64,000 nucleotides of DNA, from contig OX352772.1 of the NCBI GenBank assembly GCA_947095535.1, positions 147,812,568 through 147,876,567 on the forward strand. Reading direction: 5' to 3'. Made by a program: the position numbers and the translations under genes. Shown in pieces: positions 35,765 through 45,292 of this stretch (position 1 is its first letter; each line of letters starts with the position of its first letter). The notes under the pieces are model-generated. The model was not told the origin of the DNA. It worked only from the letters and a program-made list of their open reading frames with translations, and did not search any database. Origin of the DNA: Poecilobothrus nobilitatus (lineage: Eukaryota; Arthropoda; Insecta; Diptera; Dolichopodidae).

Positions 35765-37058
35765 ATAGATTTGTAAATATATTTCGATTTTTATCAATTT
35801 GCTTGCATCAAATTCTCCATAAATAATAGCAGTTAGTGTAGATGTAAGTGGTTTTGATAGCCTTGCTTCAATTCTAACTGTACCCTGGTTTAGTAAATGA
35901 CATACTTCATTTGGTTTAGTAAATGACATACCTTGACATACTTCATTTCCAGATGCATCTGGAGTTAAATCAAAAGCAAGTATAAAAAATCCATTACTAA
36001 ACATAGACTTTGTTATCTGATGACCTTTATCATTGTGGTAAATTCCAGTTGCTGAAAAAAGTGTACTGTAGGAATTATTTTCATCTGAAAAACTGGTTTC
36101 AACTGCTGAATTAGGTATTTGAACACCATTTACGTTTAATACAAATTGTGACTTATCAAAATGTTTAAAATTGTATGGGCTTTTTGATCTTTTTGCAGAG
36201 TAAACCACATTTTCTGTCATACAAAAAATTATTGTTTTTGGCAACTGCCCAATAAAAACATTATCGAGTGATTGTGACGAGCTGTTCATTGGAATTGTAA
36301 AACTGTTTACTTCAACGCGTTTATAATTATATTTAGCATTGGATTTTCCAAGAACAGCATTGTGTGCTAACAGTACGCTTGGATTAACGGTAACATGCTT
36401 CATAAATAGCGTCATCAGAATCGTCTGCAAATAAATAAAAATCTGGTTTTTCAAGTGTTAAAACTATAGAAATGTCAACATTATTTATAAGTAGAGTAGG
36501 TTGATTAAACATATCTACGTGTAGTTTACCCATAAGTTCCACTACATTGCTATTATGATACAATTTGGCGCTCTTTTGAACCATTTTTATCAGATTTAGC
36601 CATATTTGCTTTATCTAAAATCAATCCTGCACATTCTAAATGAGCTGCAGCAGCATCTGTACCATAATTTAATAAAGATTCCATATAAGCTTTATAGTGA
36701 AAATTTCCATCAGATGGTGTTAAATTTTTGATATTTAATTGAACATTACATTGTTTTAATAAAGAATGTAAAATGTTATTAACTACACTTGGTCAACTAC
36801 ACTTATTATTCTTCCTTCAGCATTTTTATTATTATTCCATTGCGTTCCATATTTCTTTAAGATCTGTACTTTTAATCTCAAATATGTAGAAGACAAATCT
36901 CTATATGTATCGCCATGACCCAGTGAAACAAATTCAATAGTTGAAGGGTTGTCTAAAGAAGCAATAGGACCGTAGGAAATTTCTTCAGATCGTAAAATGC
37001 TAGACTGAATGGGTTGGGTTTTAAAAATATCCAACTCAGATTTCATACACTCAATCAT
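35765..37058 (-). pseudogene. Polinton major capsid protein (double jelly-roll), broken
   Basis: The ATG at 37058 overlaps the end of the upstream gene. The N-terminus (SELDIFKTQPIQSSI, then IEFVSLGHGDTYRDLSSTYL) is the conserved start of Polinton/adintovirus hexon-like capsid proteins. After a stop at 36783 the frame changes. GKLHVDMFNQPTLLINNVD (about 36540) and LEKPDFYLF follow, then another change at about 36410 leads to VTVNPSVLLAHN, VEVNSFTIP and IFIGQLPKTI-type text (read here VFIGQLPKTI). The last frame change, near 35805, restores an ending at about 35765 (QIDKNRNIFTNL). A direct repeat at about 35893-35945 (tttggtttagtaaatgacata) adds a few residues. At least three frame changes abolish it. 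Confidence 0.88.
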
Positions 37059-37496
37059 AATTAATCAAAAATATCTTTATGTTTCTTTTTTTATTATCTT
37101 TGCGTCGTTTTGACGTAAAATAGTTTAAATATTTAATGAATGGTCTTTTTATACCTTTTCGTTTTCTTTTACCAGAACCATACATTTCATTTAGTTTTCG
37201 TACGGCACCACGTCGTACATTTTTAACAACTTCTTTACTACTTCTTGCATAACTTCTTTTACATTTGCACCAGATGCAATATCAGATAAAGCATTAATAC
37301 CAGAGTTAATAACCTCTTTTTTCAAAATATCAGCGCCTGAAGTAAATAATGGTTTCAAATATCGAAAAAGTCCCCGAAGAAAGCTTTCCAAACCACGGCC
37401 TCTTTGAAAAGGTACGGTTGAATGTAATAAAGGGCCGATATCATCAAGTCCTCTACCAGATTGAATTAAATAATACTTATAGTATACTCTCTCCAT
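37051..37496 (-). pseudogene. Small glycine-rich/basic virion protein (pX/pVI-like) of the Polinton, one frameshift
   Basis: ATG at 37496. The N-terminus reads YYLIQSGRGL and then VPFQRGRGLESFLRGLFR, a signature I associate with a small protein found beside the major capsid gene in Polintons and adintoviruses. A helix-prone middle follows (KKEVINSGINAL). The annotated frame ends at 37191, but the neighbouring frame continues with a strongly basic tail (YGSGKRKRKGIKR) and stops at 37051, overlapping the capsid ATG by a few bases. A frameshift near 37200 therefore splits it. Basic tails of this sort suit DNA or membrane binding inside the virion; that is inference. Confidence 0.7.
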
Positions 37497-37542
37497 AATG
37501 AATAAAATAAAATAATATATAGTTTTGTAAAATCGCTTTTAT

Positions 37543-38460
37543 TTATACTTTTTTAAAATGTAATACAATTTTTGTTGGAATTGAACTGTTGGAAAAGTTT
37601 ATTTTGTATCCATATTTATAACATAAAAGTAATGAAATGTTATTAAATGATTTCTCCATATTGCAATATTGAATATTACTGAATTCTTTTACAGTATCAG
37701 TGAAAGAATTTTGTATGTTAACAGATCTTAAACATCTTACATCTTTATCACCTATTTTTTGCGGTTCAATTATATCTGTGTATATAAAAAACATATCTGG
37801 TTTAATAATTGGAATTAATTGTACACTATCTATAAAAGTTTTGAAAGTTTCTATTACACGTGGTTTATATTTTTTAAATTCTGTAACTTTCGAAGATACT
37901 TGATTGAAACATGTTGTCAAAAATCCTTCCAGGGTGTAAGCGTAATTTCCCCTTATTTTTAAATCTATTTTAGGTCTAGTAACACATATTGTAGTGTAAC
38001 TTATATTTTTAGGCATCTCCTCAACTCTTGCTAGTTGTCTATAATTAACATCATCGTTTATAAAATTAAAAATTCCCCAAATCAACTGTCGTTCAACTTC
38101 TTTTCTTGTAAACCTATTAAGTGGGCGTATATTTTGAATTAGTGTTGGTAGTAGAAAAACTTTCCAGTCACATATTATTTGTTTTTCTATGTATGGAATA
38201 TATGATGTTCCAACTCCTATCATATCTTTCTGCATACCTTTAATAAATATTTGAGTACTTTTTTCCCATTCTTCACCATAGACATTTGGAACGAAATCAT
38301 TAAAATAGATTCCTGAAATACCGACTTTCCATCTTGAATCACACATGTATTTATTCATTTTATTTGTAAAAGATGATAATGAATTTTCTGGATAATAGTT
38401 GATAGATGAATCACTGAGTAAAGTGACATAAAATTCATTATTTACTTGTATGTTGTCCAT
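37543..38460 (-). CDS. Polinton penton-like minor capsid protein, intact
   Basis: A 305-codon uninterrupted ORF, ATG at 38460. The start (FYVTLLSDSS, then YPENSLSSFTNKM, then WKVGISGIYF) and the end (PTKIVLHFKKV) match the conserved edges of the single jelly-roll minor capsid (penton base) protein of Polintons. It would form the fivefold vertices next to the double jelly-roll major capsid protein. It sits between the basic conserved protein (overlapping by 19 bases) and the small glycine-rich protein. It is the only full-length virion gene left open in this copy. The call rests on edge motifs and context. Confidence 0.82.
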   Translation of the reverse strand: MDNIQVNNEFYVTLLSDSSINYYPENSLSSFTNKMNKYMCDSRWKVGISGIYFNDFVPNVYGEEWEKSTQIFIKGMQKDMIGVGTSYIPYIEKQIICDWKVFLLPTLIQNIRPLNRFTRKEVERQLIWGIFNFINDDVNYRQLARVEEMPKNISYTTICVTRPKIDLKIRGNYAYTLEGFLTTCFNQVSSKVTEFKKYKPRVIETFKTFIDSVQLIPIIKPDMFFIYTDIIEPQKIGDKDVRCLRSVNIQNSFTDTVKEFSNIQYCNMEKSFNNISLLLCYKYGYKINFSNSSIPTKIVLHFKKV

Positions 38461-39459
38461 GAGCTTGCGGATTTATTCTTACGAATTGGAAAATTAAGTT
38501 CTGTTTGAATATTAGCTTCTATAGCTGACCTTAAAACACGTCTTGATAAATTATTCAACTCTTTAGTATTTATAGTTTTTTCTTTTTTCGTTGGTGGGCT
38601 TGCGCTATCTAAAGGAACAGTTATAATGTCTCCTGCATCAGTTTCAAAAATTTGTACATTTTGATTTCTAATTGATTTTCTTTTTCTAAGACGTTCTCCA
38701 ACTGAAGGGGCTGACAATGCTTTTGTTAAAATATTTTCTTGAATTTCATCATCAAATACTTCGTCTTTTCATATACTTCTTCTTTTTCATATACTTCTTC
38801 TTCAGGTACAACTTGTGTTCCAACATTTTTATATTCAGGAAAATGCGACTGAGATTCCGCATCTATATAAATTGGTTTTGCACAAGTTTGAGTACCTTTT
38901 GTTTCCGTAATTTTTACTCTTTCCTCTGTATTTCTAGGAAGTTCTCGTTTTTGTTTCTCATTTTAAATAGATTTTGTCTGTATAAATACCATTTTTGAGT
39001 GTCCGTAAGATGTTTATTTATCAATAGTTTTTTCATAATTTTATCCAACTTATTGAGTTCAGCGTCTGCATTTTTCTTCATTTTCACATAAATCTCGGGT
39101 TTTAGAATTATCATTTTTTTAAATGTTGTATTATTCATTTTTATAAAATTTCCGATTATCCCTGATAGTACTGCACCAAGAAGTGTAGATAAAAATCCAC
39201 CACGTTGAATAATAATTTTTCTTTTGCTATTTATAGATTTTTTACGGCAAATGAGTGATCTTAATTCCTTTTTATACTTTCGTAATTGTGTTGTTGCTTT
39301 TTTATTCAGACTACAATTACCTTTTAAAATATTTAATGCTATTTCACAAATTGTTTTAATTACTTCAGGATCACAGTGTTTTATAATTACTTTCTGCAAT
39401 TTTAGTTTAGAGGTTTTTAATAGGTGCAACATATGACGATTGGTCTTCAAACGTTTCAT
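38442..39459 (-). pseudogene. Conserved basic Polinton protein between ATPase and penton, frameshifted
   Basis: ATG at 39459. The first ~175 residues are Lys/Arg-rich, with YKKELRSLICRK and IIQRGGFLSTLLGAVLSGI, a motif I remember from a protein conserved next to the ATPase in many animal Polintons. The frame then shifts near 38950, and an acidic repeat (EEEVYEK twice, about 38770-38800) leads after a second shift to an ORF ending at 38442 that contains VGERLRKRKS and SPPTKKEK. The three pieces are most simply one protein of about 340 residues. A hydrophobic segment (FLSTLLGAVLSGIIGNF) could be membrane-active. Function unproven; a core or penton-associated role is likely by position. Confidence 0.65.
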
Positions 39460-40117
39460 ATTCTTCCCCAAATTGTTCTAATTGATCTCTCGTACAATAA
39501 CACAAACCTTTTCCAAATATATCACTTCTTAATCGAAATATGTCATTAACGTCTTGAGTAAGATCTATTAATATATAATATATAATCTATAATAATCTAT
39601 ATAATATATAATCTATAATATATAGCCGTATGGGACTATTATATACTTTTTCAAATGCTTTGATTTGATTTGGATATATTTGGCGAGCTGGAGGTAATAT
39701 CTGCGATTTATCTCTTGGATTTTTGAAAAGTACTAGATATTTACAGTTAAGTGAAATATCTCTTAAAAATTTACCCTGGTGAAAAACATTTTGTGTTACA
39801 AATATTACTGATAAATTTCTATGATGTGATCCTCTAGTAAATAAATCACATACATACTTATCATTAGAATTTAACATCATATCATCGATAATAATTAAAA
39901 AAGATTTTTGATTATCATTAAAATCCGGAATAGTATTACTATATTCTACATCTTTGATATATTTTGGAACGATATTTTTGTCTGGATTACACCAAATAAT
40001 TCTATTAATATGTGGTTGTATATTTTCTTTTTTATATTTTATTAAATTATGAATAAAAGTGGTTTTACCACAGCATGATGGCCCCGCAACCATCATAGTA
40101 AATGGGTGAAACAGCAT
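39415..40117 (-). pseudogene. Polinton packaging ATPase (FtsK/HerA, A32-like), disrupted near the C-terminus
   Basis: This ATPase would pump DNA into capsids. ATG at 40117. Walker A reads GPSCCGKTT (residues 13-21), Walker B is FLIIIDDMM, and the conserved RGSHHRNLSVIFVTQNVFHQGK motif follows. The reading frame runs into an A+T microsatellite (39566-39626) and stops at 39587. Beyond it the expected C-terminus (LTQDVNDIFRLRSDIF) resumes in another frame and ends near 39415, overlapping the next gene. So expansion of a simple repeat seems to have broken an otherwise sound gene. It is the first gene of the minus-strand virion cluster. Confidence 0.92.
39566..39626. repeat. A+T microsatellite inside the ATPase gene
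   Basis: Tandem words of the type taatatataatctata fill about 60 bases at the place where the ATPase reading frame is lost. Absent from the homologous ATPase at 58.1-58.7 kb. Confidence 0.75.
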
Positions 40118-40237
40118 ATTTGTATTAGTTAAAAACTAACATTGGTAACCTATATTTATAGGAAAAGCTCTTTTTCCGAAGTGAATATAAATGTAAATTT
40201 AGTAATTCTAATGAACATTCTTCCGTAAACCTTCAAC

Positions 40238-40730
40238 ATGGATAATCAAATTTTCGTAGTTGATCTACAATTTAAAAAAAAAAATGAAAAACAATATTTC
40301 CTAAAAGAACTGGCTATACTAAAAAAAGGAAGTTTAATTCCTACTGTATATCACTTCAAATCACCATACCCTGCAGAAGAACTTAGTCCAGAGGCAAATT
40401 ATAATAACCAGTATTTCGAAAATGAAATAAATGGACTTAAATGGAATAACGGTTTAATTGAATATTTAGACATAAAACCTATATTAAAATACTATTTAGA
40501 ATCAGCTGAAAAAATTTAAGTTAAAGGAGAGCAAAACAAAACATTTTCTTGAAAAGTACATTGACAGTGTTAAAATAGAAGATCTAAGCAGAGACTTACC
40601 GTCATTATCAAAGATTGAAAATTTTAAATCAACATGTCCTATACACTATACAAACACCAGTTTCAGATGTGCTTTAAAAAATTGCTTTAATGTCTATATG
40701 CATCTCTTTAAAAAAAAATATTAAATTAAG
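40238..40730 (+). pseudogene. Polinton-associated conserved small ORF, unknown, broken
   Basis: ATG at 40238, divergent from the ATPase (121 bases between starts). The 93-codon open part begins IFVVDLQFKKK and contains FLKELAILKKGSLIP and WNNGLIEYL. An in-frame TAA lies at 40517, and after a further frame change the text continues with IEDLSRDLPSL, CPIHYTN and CALKNCFNVY to about 40725. I recall this protein as common in insect Polinton-like elements, but I do not know its function. The VVDLQ...KELAI start is a little like a nuclease-fold strand; that is speculation. Confidence 0.55.
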
Positions 40731-41305
40731 ATTTTTCAAATTTATATACAGACAGACGTATATAATCAAAGACGTATAGAAAAATTGGATTTCACTATTT
40801 CTGCAATCTTAACATGATCATCGTAAAAAATTTTTCAACTCAGATTTCTATAAAATTGTAAAATATTTCTAGTTAAATAAAAATTTTTTGAACATGTAAA
40901 TAAATCTGTTTTATTTTTATATTCTTGTTTTCAAAATAGGTACCAAATGCAATTAACCTGATGACTTGGATTTTTTTTTTTTTATTCTTTGCAGATTATG
41001 CAACATACAATGAACCTAAGCAATATGTTAATCGTTAACTATTTCCATAACTTTAATTTTTTCAACATTCTTACAAACAAAAAATATCTTACACGACAAA
41101 GTGACAATAATTATTAATTCTCTTCTTTAAAAAAAAAAAAAAAACATTGGTTCTTTCTCCAATGGTTTGATCATTATGTAGACAGAAAAACAGGTTTGCA
41201 CTTTTTCTTTATGAATTTTAAAGATGCGTTGTACCTTTTAAAATTGTTGTATCTTGTACGTTTAAACTTTTTGGTTTTTTTTTTTTTTTACATTTATCAA
41301 CCATA
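40731..41305. other. Subterminal region of the Polinton, right side
   Basis: Non-coding, A+T-rich. Its outer part (from about 41085) is shared with the Polinton end relic at 24.8 kb. Confidence 0.45.
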
Positions 41306-41791
41306 TTTTTTTTTTCTTTCATATGCGCCTATTTCTTAAGCCAAGTATAAATCAATAAGTAAATATGTACCACGCTTTTTTTTTTTCAATATTCTTAAAT
41401 AACAATTAATTAATGGTTTTTCCTTCCTCTTCTGTAAATACTTGTCATAAAAAAAAAACGAAAGAAAAAGAAAACAAGAAATAAATGCAAACATATCAAA
41501 AATGCAATAATGCAAGCAAAAACATCTCAAAATTGCAAGCAAAAATAAAAAGCAATTTTTTCTTACTATTTCCATGTTTACCTTTTACTTAAAACAAGTA
41601 TACAATCTTTATAAACAACTAGACTTGTCTGGCGGCCGCCGCCGCCGTCCGTCTGACCTATTTTTATGACATCAACTTACTTCCTGTCTGACCTAATTAC
41701 GGTTTAATCTACTTCCTGGTGACCATGACCTACTTCCGGGTGACCTTGACCTACTGACCTGTCTGGCCCAAGTGCCTACCTATCTACTACT
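41306..41791 (-). repeat. Right terminal inverted repeat of the Polinton
   Basis: Inverse copy of 27075-27561 with scattered differences. It has two 21-bp units instead of three, an extra AGT at the tip, and the same GGC-rich block (about 41632-41648). TGACCTTGACCT lies at 41741-41752. The antisense ORF across 41336-41575 is a shadow of this repeat. Confidence 0.9.
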
Positions 41792-41797
41792 AATATT
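41792..41797. repeat. Right 6-bp target-site duplication (AATATT)
   Basis: Matches 27069-27074 and directly follows the terminal CT. Confidence 0.85.
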
Positions 41798-42537
41798 TAC
41801 AAAATAAATATTATATAAAAATTTAAACAAAATTTAAACTTAACAAATACAAAATAAAATAACAAAAACAATAAAATTTCAATTTTCGCACAGCTATTAA
41901 CTTGCTCATCAATTTCTCAGAAGCCTATGATTACTAATACATGGAAGATAAATAAAACTTAGTTATGTACTTACCTAAAAATATGTTTAGAAAAAAGAAG
42001 GAGGGCTTTTTCAAGTTTATATATTTTTGTTCTTGAGATTTGGTTTTTCTTTTTTTCTTTCCTTTTTCTTCATTTTCTGTCCTTATTAATTTTTCTTTCA
42101 ACCAGAATTCTTTTTTAATAAAAGACGAATCATTAACACCAAAAATTTTATTTTATGGTTATAGAATTCATACTTTTAGAAAACCATTGAGAATGTTTGG
42201 TTGACTTTTTTGTAGCTTCTGAGCCAATTAAAATAATATTTTCCAAAAGATTTTTTTATAATAATTTAAAGATTCTCATATGAAATTTTGCTACATCAAA
42301 AATTTCTTATGTAGGAGCTTTTAAATTAAAAATGTCTGAATCTGTATTGTAGTTTTTTTGAAAAATAAATTGTTCAGATTCAAGCGCTAAAATTTCATTT
42401 GATTTTTTTAAAAATAAATTTTCACAGATTTTGCAAAAATATTTTTTTAGTAATTTAAAAATAACGTAGCCACAAATATATCTTTCAGAATTACATAAAA
42501 TATTATTGTTAGTTGAGGATTTATCATTATTATTATT
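41798..42537. other. A+T-rich spacer, no gene
   Basis: Sequence between the Polinton and the P-type transposase relic. It may hold the transposon's 3' end, but no terminal repeat was recognised. Confidence 0.4.
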
Positions 42538-43957
42538 TTAATTTTTTTCATTTATTATTATAGCAGTTATTTCTTCTTCAATATCATAAAACGGATCACT
42601 TGAATACAAATCGGAATAGTCTTCCTCAGAAATAATATTTTGAAAATCTTTACGTAGAAAGTTTGCGTCATCTGATTCACAATTAGAATTTTGAAATTCA
42701 GTATTAATGAGTTTCAATGAAATTCTTTTGGCTAAAATTTTATTTAATTCCATCACTGATGGATTAATGTTACAGCCATTTCTGTAACGAATTGAAGCAA
42801 ATAAATTTTCTATTACATCTTGATTAAGTGTAGATAATAATAAAAAGAAACAATCAGAGTTGTTATAATAAGCAAAAATGTCTTTGCTTAATTTAATTAT
42901 TGCAGACAAAAATTGAACCATTCCATTGATGCAATAAATTTTTTGTGACCTAGTTGGAACTATGTTTTTAAAATAATCTATCATCTCAATTAAATATTCC
43001 GATATATTGTTATTTGCTTGTAAAGCTGAACAATAAAGATTCTTATCGTACACGACTCTACTGTTCAGACAATCAAACAATTTATCTATTTTAGAAATAA
43101 ATTCCGCGGTGGATAAAGCACAACTCCTCCTTTGTATAAATTTTTTGAGTTCAACCAATGTTCTTATCGCGGCAGCAACAGTTTTCCTGAATACCTGAGA
43201 AGCTAAGCCTACATTCATTTTTTCAAATGGTTTCGGAAAAACATGTTTTTTAGAAAGTCTTGAGCACATTTTTTTTGTATTATTACGTTCGAAAAGGTAT
43301 AAAGATCTTATTATATTAAATGAAATTTCACCGTCTTTAGTTTGAAAATCATATTTTAGAAGATTATTGGGTAGGGATTTCACTAAATGAATTGGATCAA
43401 AAATTGCATATATTTTTTTTTCAGATCCATTAAAATTATAAATAAAAAAAAGGACGGTTATTTGTAGCGCCTAATAAACTAAAACATTTCCTATTGTTTG
43501 TACCTTGATCACATATTACAGCGCGAATGTTAAGATCTAAACCGAAAGCTACTTTTAAATTTAAATATAATATTTGCTGAAGGTCTTCCCCACAAATACC
43601 TTTATTTGTAGTATAATAACTAAACACGTATTTCCAATTTGATACGAGTCCTCTTAGTACAAAGACACATACATATTTAGCTCTTGCTCCACTTCTTTTG
43701 AAACCATAGTCTAAGAAACCTGTAATCTCATCTACAACAGTATTATAATTCAAATCTTTTTGAATCGAAATTTTGTCGAATATCAAAACAGCTTCTTTAG
43801 AAATTTTGTTCATTTTCTTGAAAATATTGCATAATTCTTCGATATTTTTTTCATTAAAACCTACATCTAAATATTTTATGGGAAATCCTCGATTGAGAGA
43901 AGAATAGTGAGGTAAATTCAGATCATCATCATCATCATTATATAAATACGCCAGCAT
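42538..43957 (-). pseudogene. P-element/THAP9-type transposase, N-terminally truncated and frameshifted
   Basis: P-superfamily transposases cut and paste DNA with an RNase H-like core. On the minus strand the first frame has IFDKIS (about 43784-43770), where the usual DEM-type motif has lost its glutamate, then FVLRGL, NWKYVFSYY and VICDQGTNN (about 43513). It ends at a run of eight T. Moving one base there restores IFDPIHLVKSLPNN (third acidic position), and the second frame runs to 42538 with LNQDVIENLFASIRYRNG, the conserved C-terminal block. The THAP zinc finger and leucine zipper that should precede are missing. Terminal repeats were not found. So this is a relic, with a single visible frameshift near 43436. 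Confidence 0.82.
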
Positions 43958-45292
43958 TGTTTTTTGGGTCCCTTTTCAGAGAAAACTACTTCAGCTATTT
44001 ACATGGTTTATGCATCATTAGAAAGAATGAGAGGAGGAAAAACAAAATATGTTTTTATCTTTTATCGATCGGGGTGGTAGTTTAGCAAATACAGCTAATC
44101 AAAATTTCTTGCCACATATGCATTTTTTTACACGACTTTCTATTTATTTACATATAAACTTTTTCTTTCTTTTTAGTACTTGCTTTTTATTAGTTCGTAA
44201 ATGGTAGTAGTATTTTTTGAGGCAGGTACTTATTTATATTTCAGAATGTAAATATGTATTTGTATTTACCTATCACATATATATGTATGATTTAGTATTA
44301 TATATTTACACTGAGTTAGTATAGAATATGAATATGATTATACGAATATGATATGAGGGTGTAAACATTTTTAAATTGGATTGGCTTGGTGGATTTTATT
44401 AATATATTTTAATTTTTTAAAAATTTTGTTTGGAAGTTTTGTATAAAATGAGTAGCAGTTTTTGTTTTAGTACACTGATAAAAAAAATGTTTAGTTAGAA
44501 AATTATATTGTTATTATAATAATCTAAATTAATAATAGTTAAAATAAAATTATAATAGATAATTATATAGTTAATTATATAATAAATAAATAAAATTTTA
44601 ATAGTTAAATTTAGTTTAATTGTTAGACATAATATATGAACATATGTAAGTAGTATATAAAGTATTAGGTTCCTAGATTCAATTTGCAATAAATTCCAAT
44701 TTTTGTTTTTTTATTTGAATTTTATGTTTTCTTTTTCATAATTAGTTTTATTAAAAGTTTCATAAGCTATTTATATAATACATACATAGCTACATATAAT
44801 TTTTTGTACCTATAGAAATAAACAGTGTCTATTTTTTTTTAATCATATACATAAACATAACCAAATATATATACATAAGTATGGATTTGATTTATTTAAA
44901 AACAAATAAAAAAAAAAAAGAAAATAAAATTTTTCAAAAAAATGGATTCTATTTTGATTTACATATATATATACATATATATGACTGTATGTATGCATGT
45001 ATAATAAGAATAAAAAAAAATCTTTTTCTACTTCTTTACTACCGCGAATCATCGAATGTATGTAACCATACATGGCTACATCACAACATGATTACATAAC
45101 GTCACTCATAATATAAATACATATAGGTACATACATATTATGTAAGAATGCTCTTAAATTTCATGCTTAAACCAACAACAATAAATTTTAAACATTTTTA
45201 TTAAATGAGAATGTATATATTATATTTGTGTATATATGCATGCATATTATATTTACGTTCAAATTAATAAATAGAAATTTTTAAGTTAAAAA
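43958..45292. other. A+T-rich stretch with tatata microsatellites, no gene
   Basis: Simple sequence such as alternating 'taat', 'acatatata' and A runs dominates 44480-45260. The small ORFs on both strands are low-complexity products of it. No gene recognised. Confidence 0.5.

Larger units (their letters stand above)
27075..41791. mobile_element. Complete 14.7-kb Polinton/Maverick DNA transposon
   Basis: The element begins AGTAGATAGGTAGGCA and ends with the inverse, TGCCTACCTATCTACTACT. It therefore has the AG...CT termini of Polintons. It is flanked on both sides by AATATT (27069-27074 and 41792-41797), a 6-bp duplication of the length Polinton integrases make. Terminal inverted repeats are about 490 bases. 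Inside are all the core Polinton genes: PolB, integrase, packaging ATPase, adenain-like protease, major capsid protein and penton-like minor capsid protein, plus several small conserved ORFs. Replication and integration genes are on the plus strand, virion genes on the minus strand. Most genes carry one or a few frameshifts, so it is inactive but not very old. Boundaries are confident. Confidence 0.95.

Noticed and set aside
38717..38998. 93-codon plus-strand ORF rich in Phe and Leu
   Set aside because: Antisense of the acidic and lysine-rich stretch of the Polinton basic protein.
41336..41575. 79-codon ORF in the right Polinton terminal repeat
   Set aside because: Lies wholly in the inverted repeat, and the left copy does not keep the frame; not a gene.
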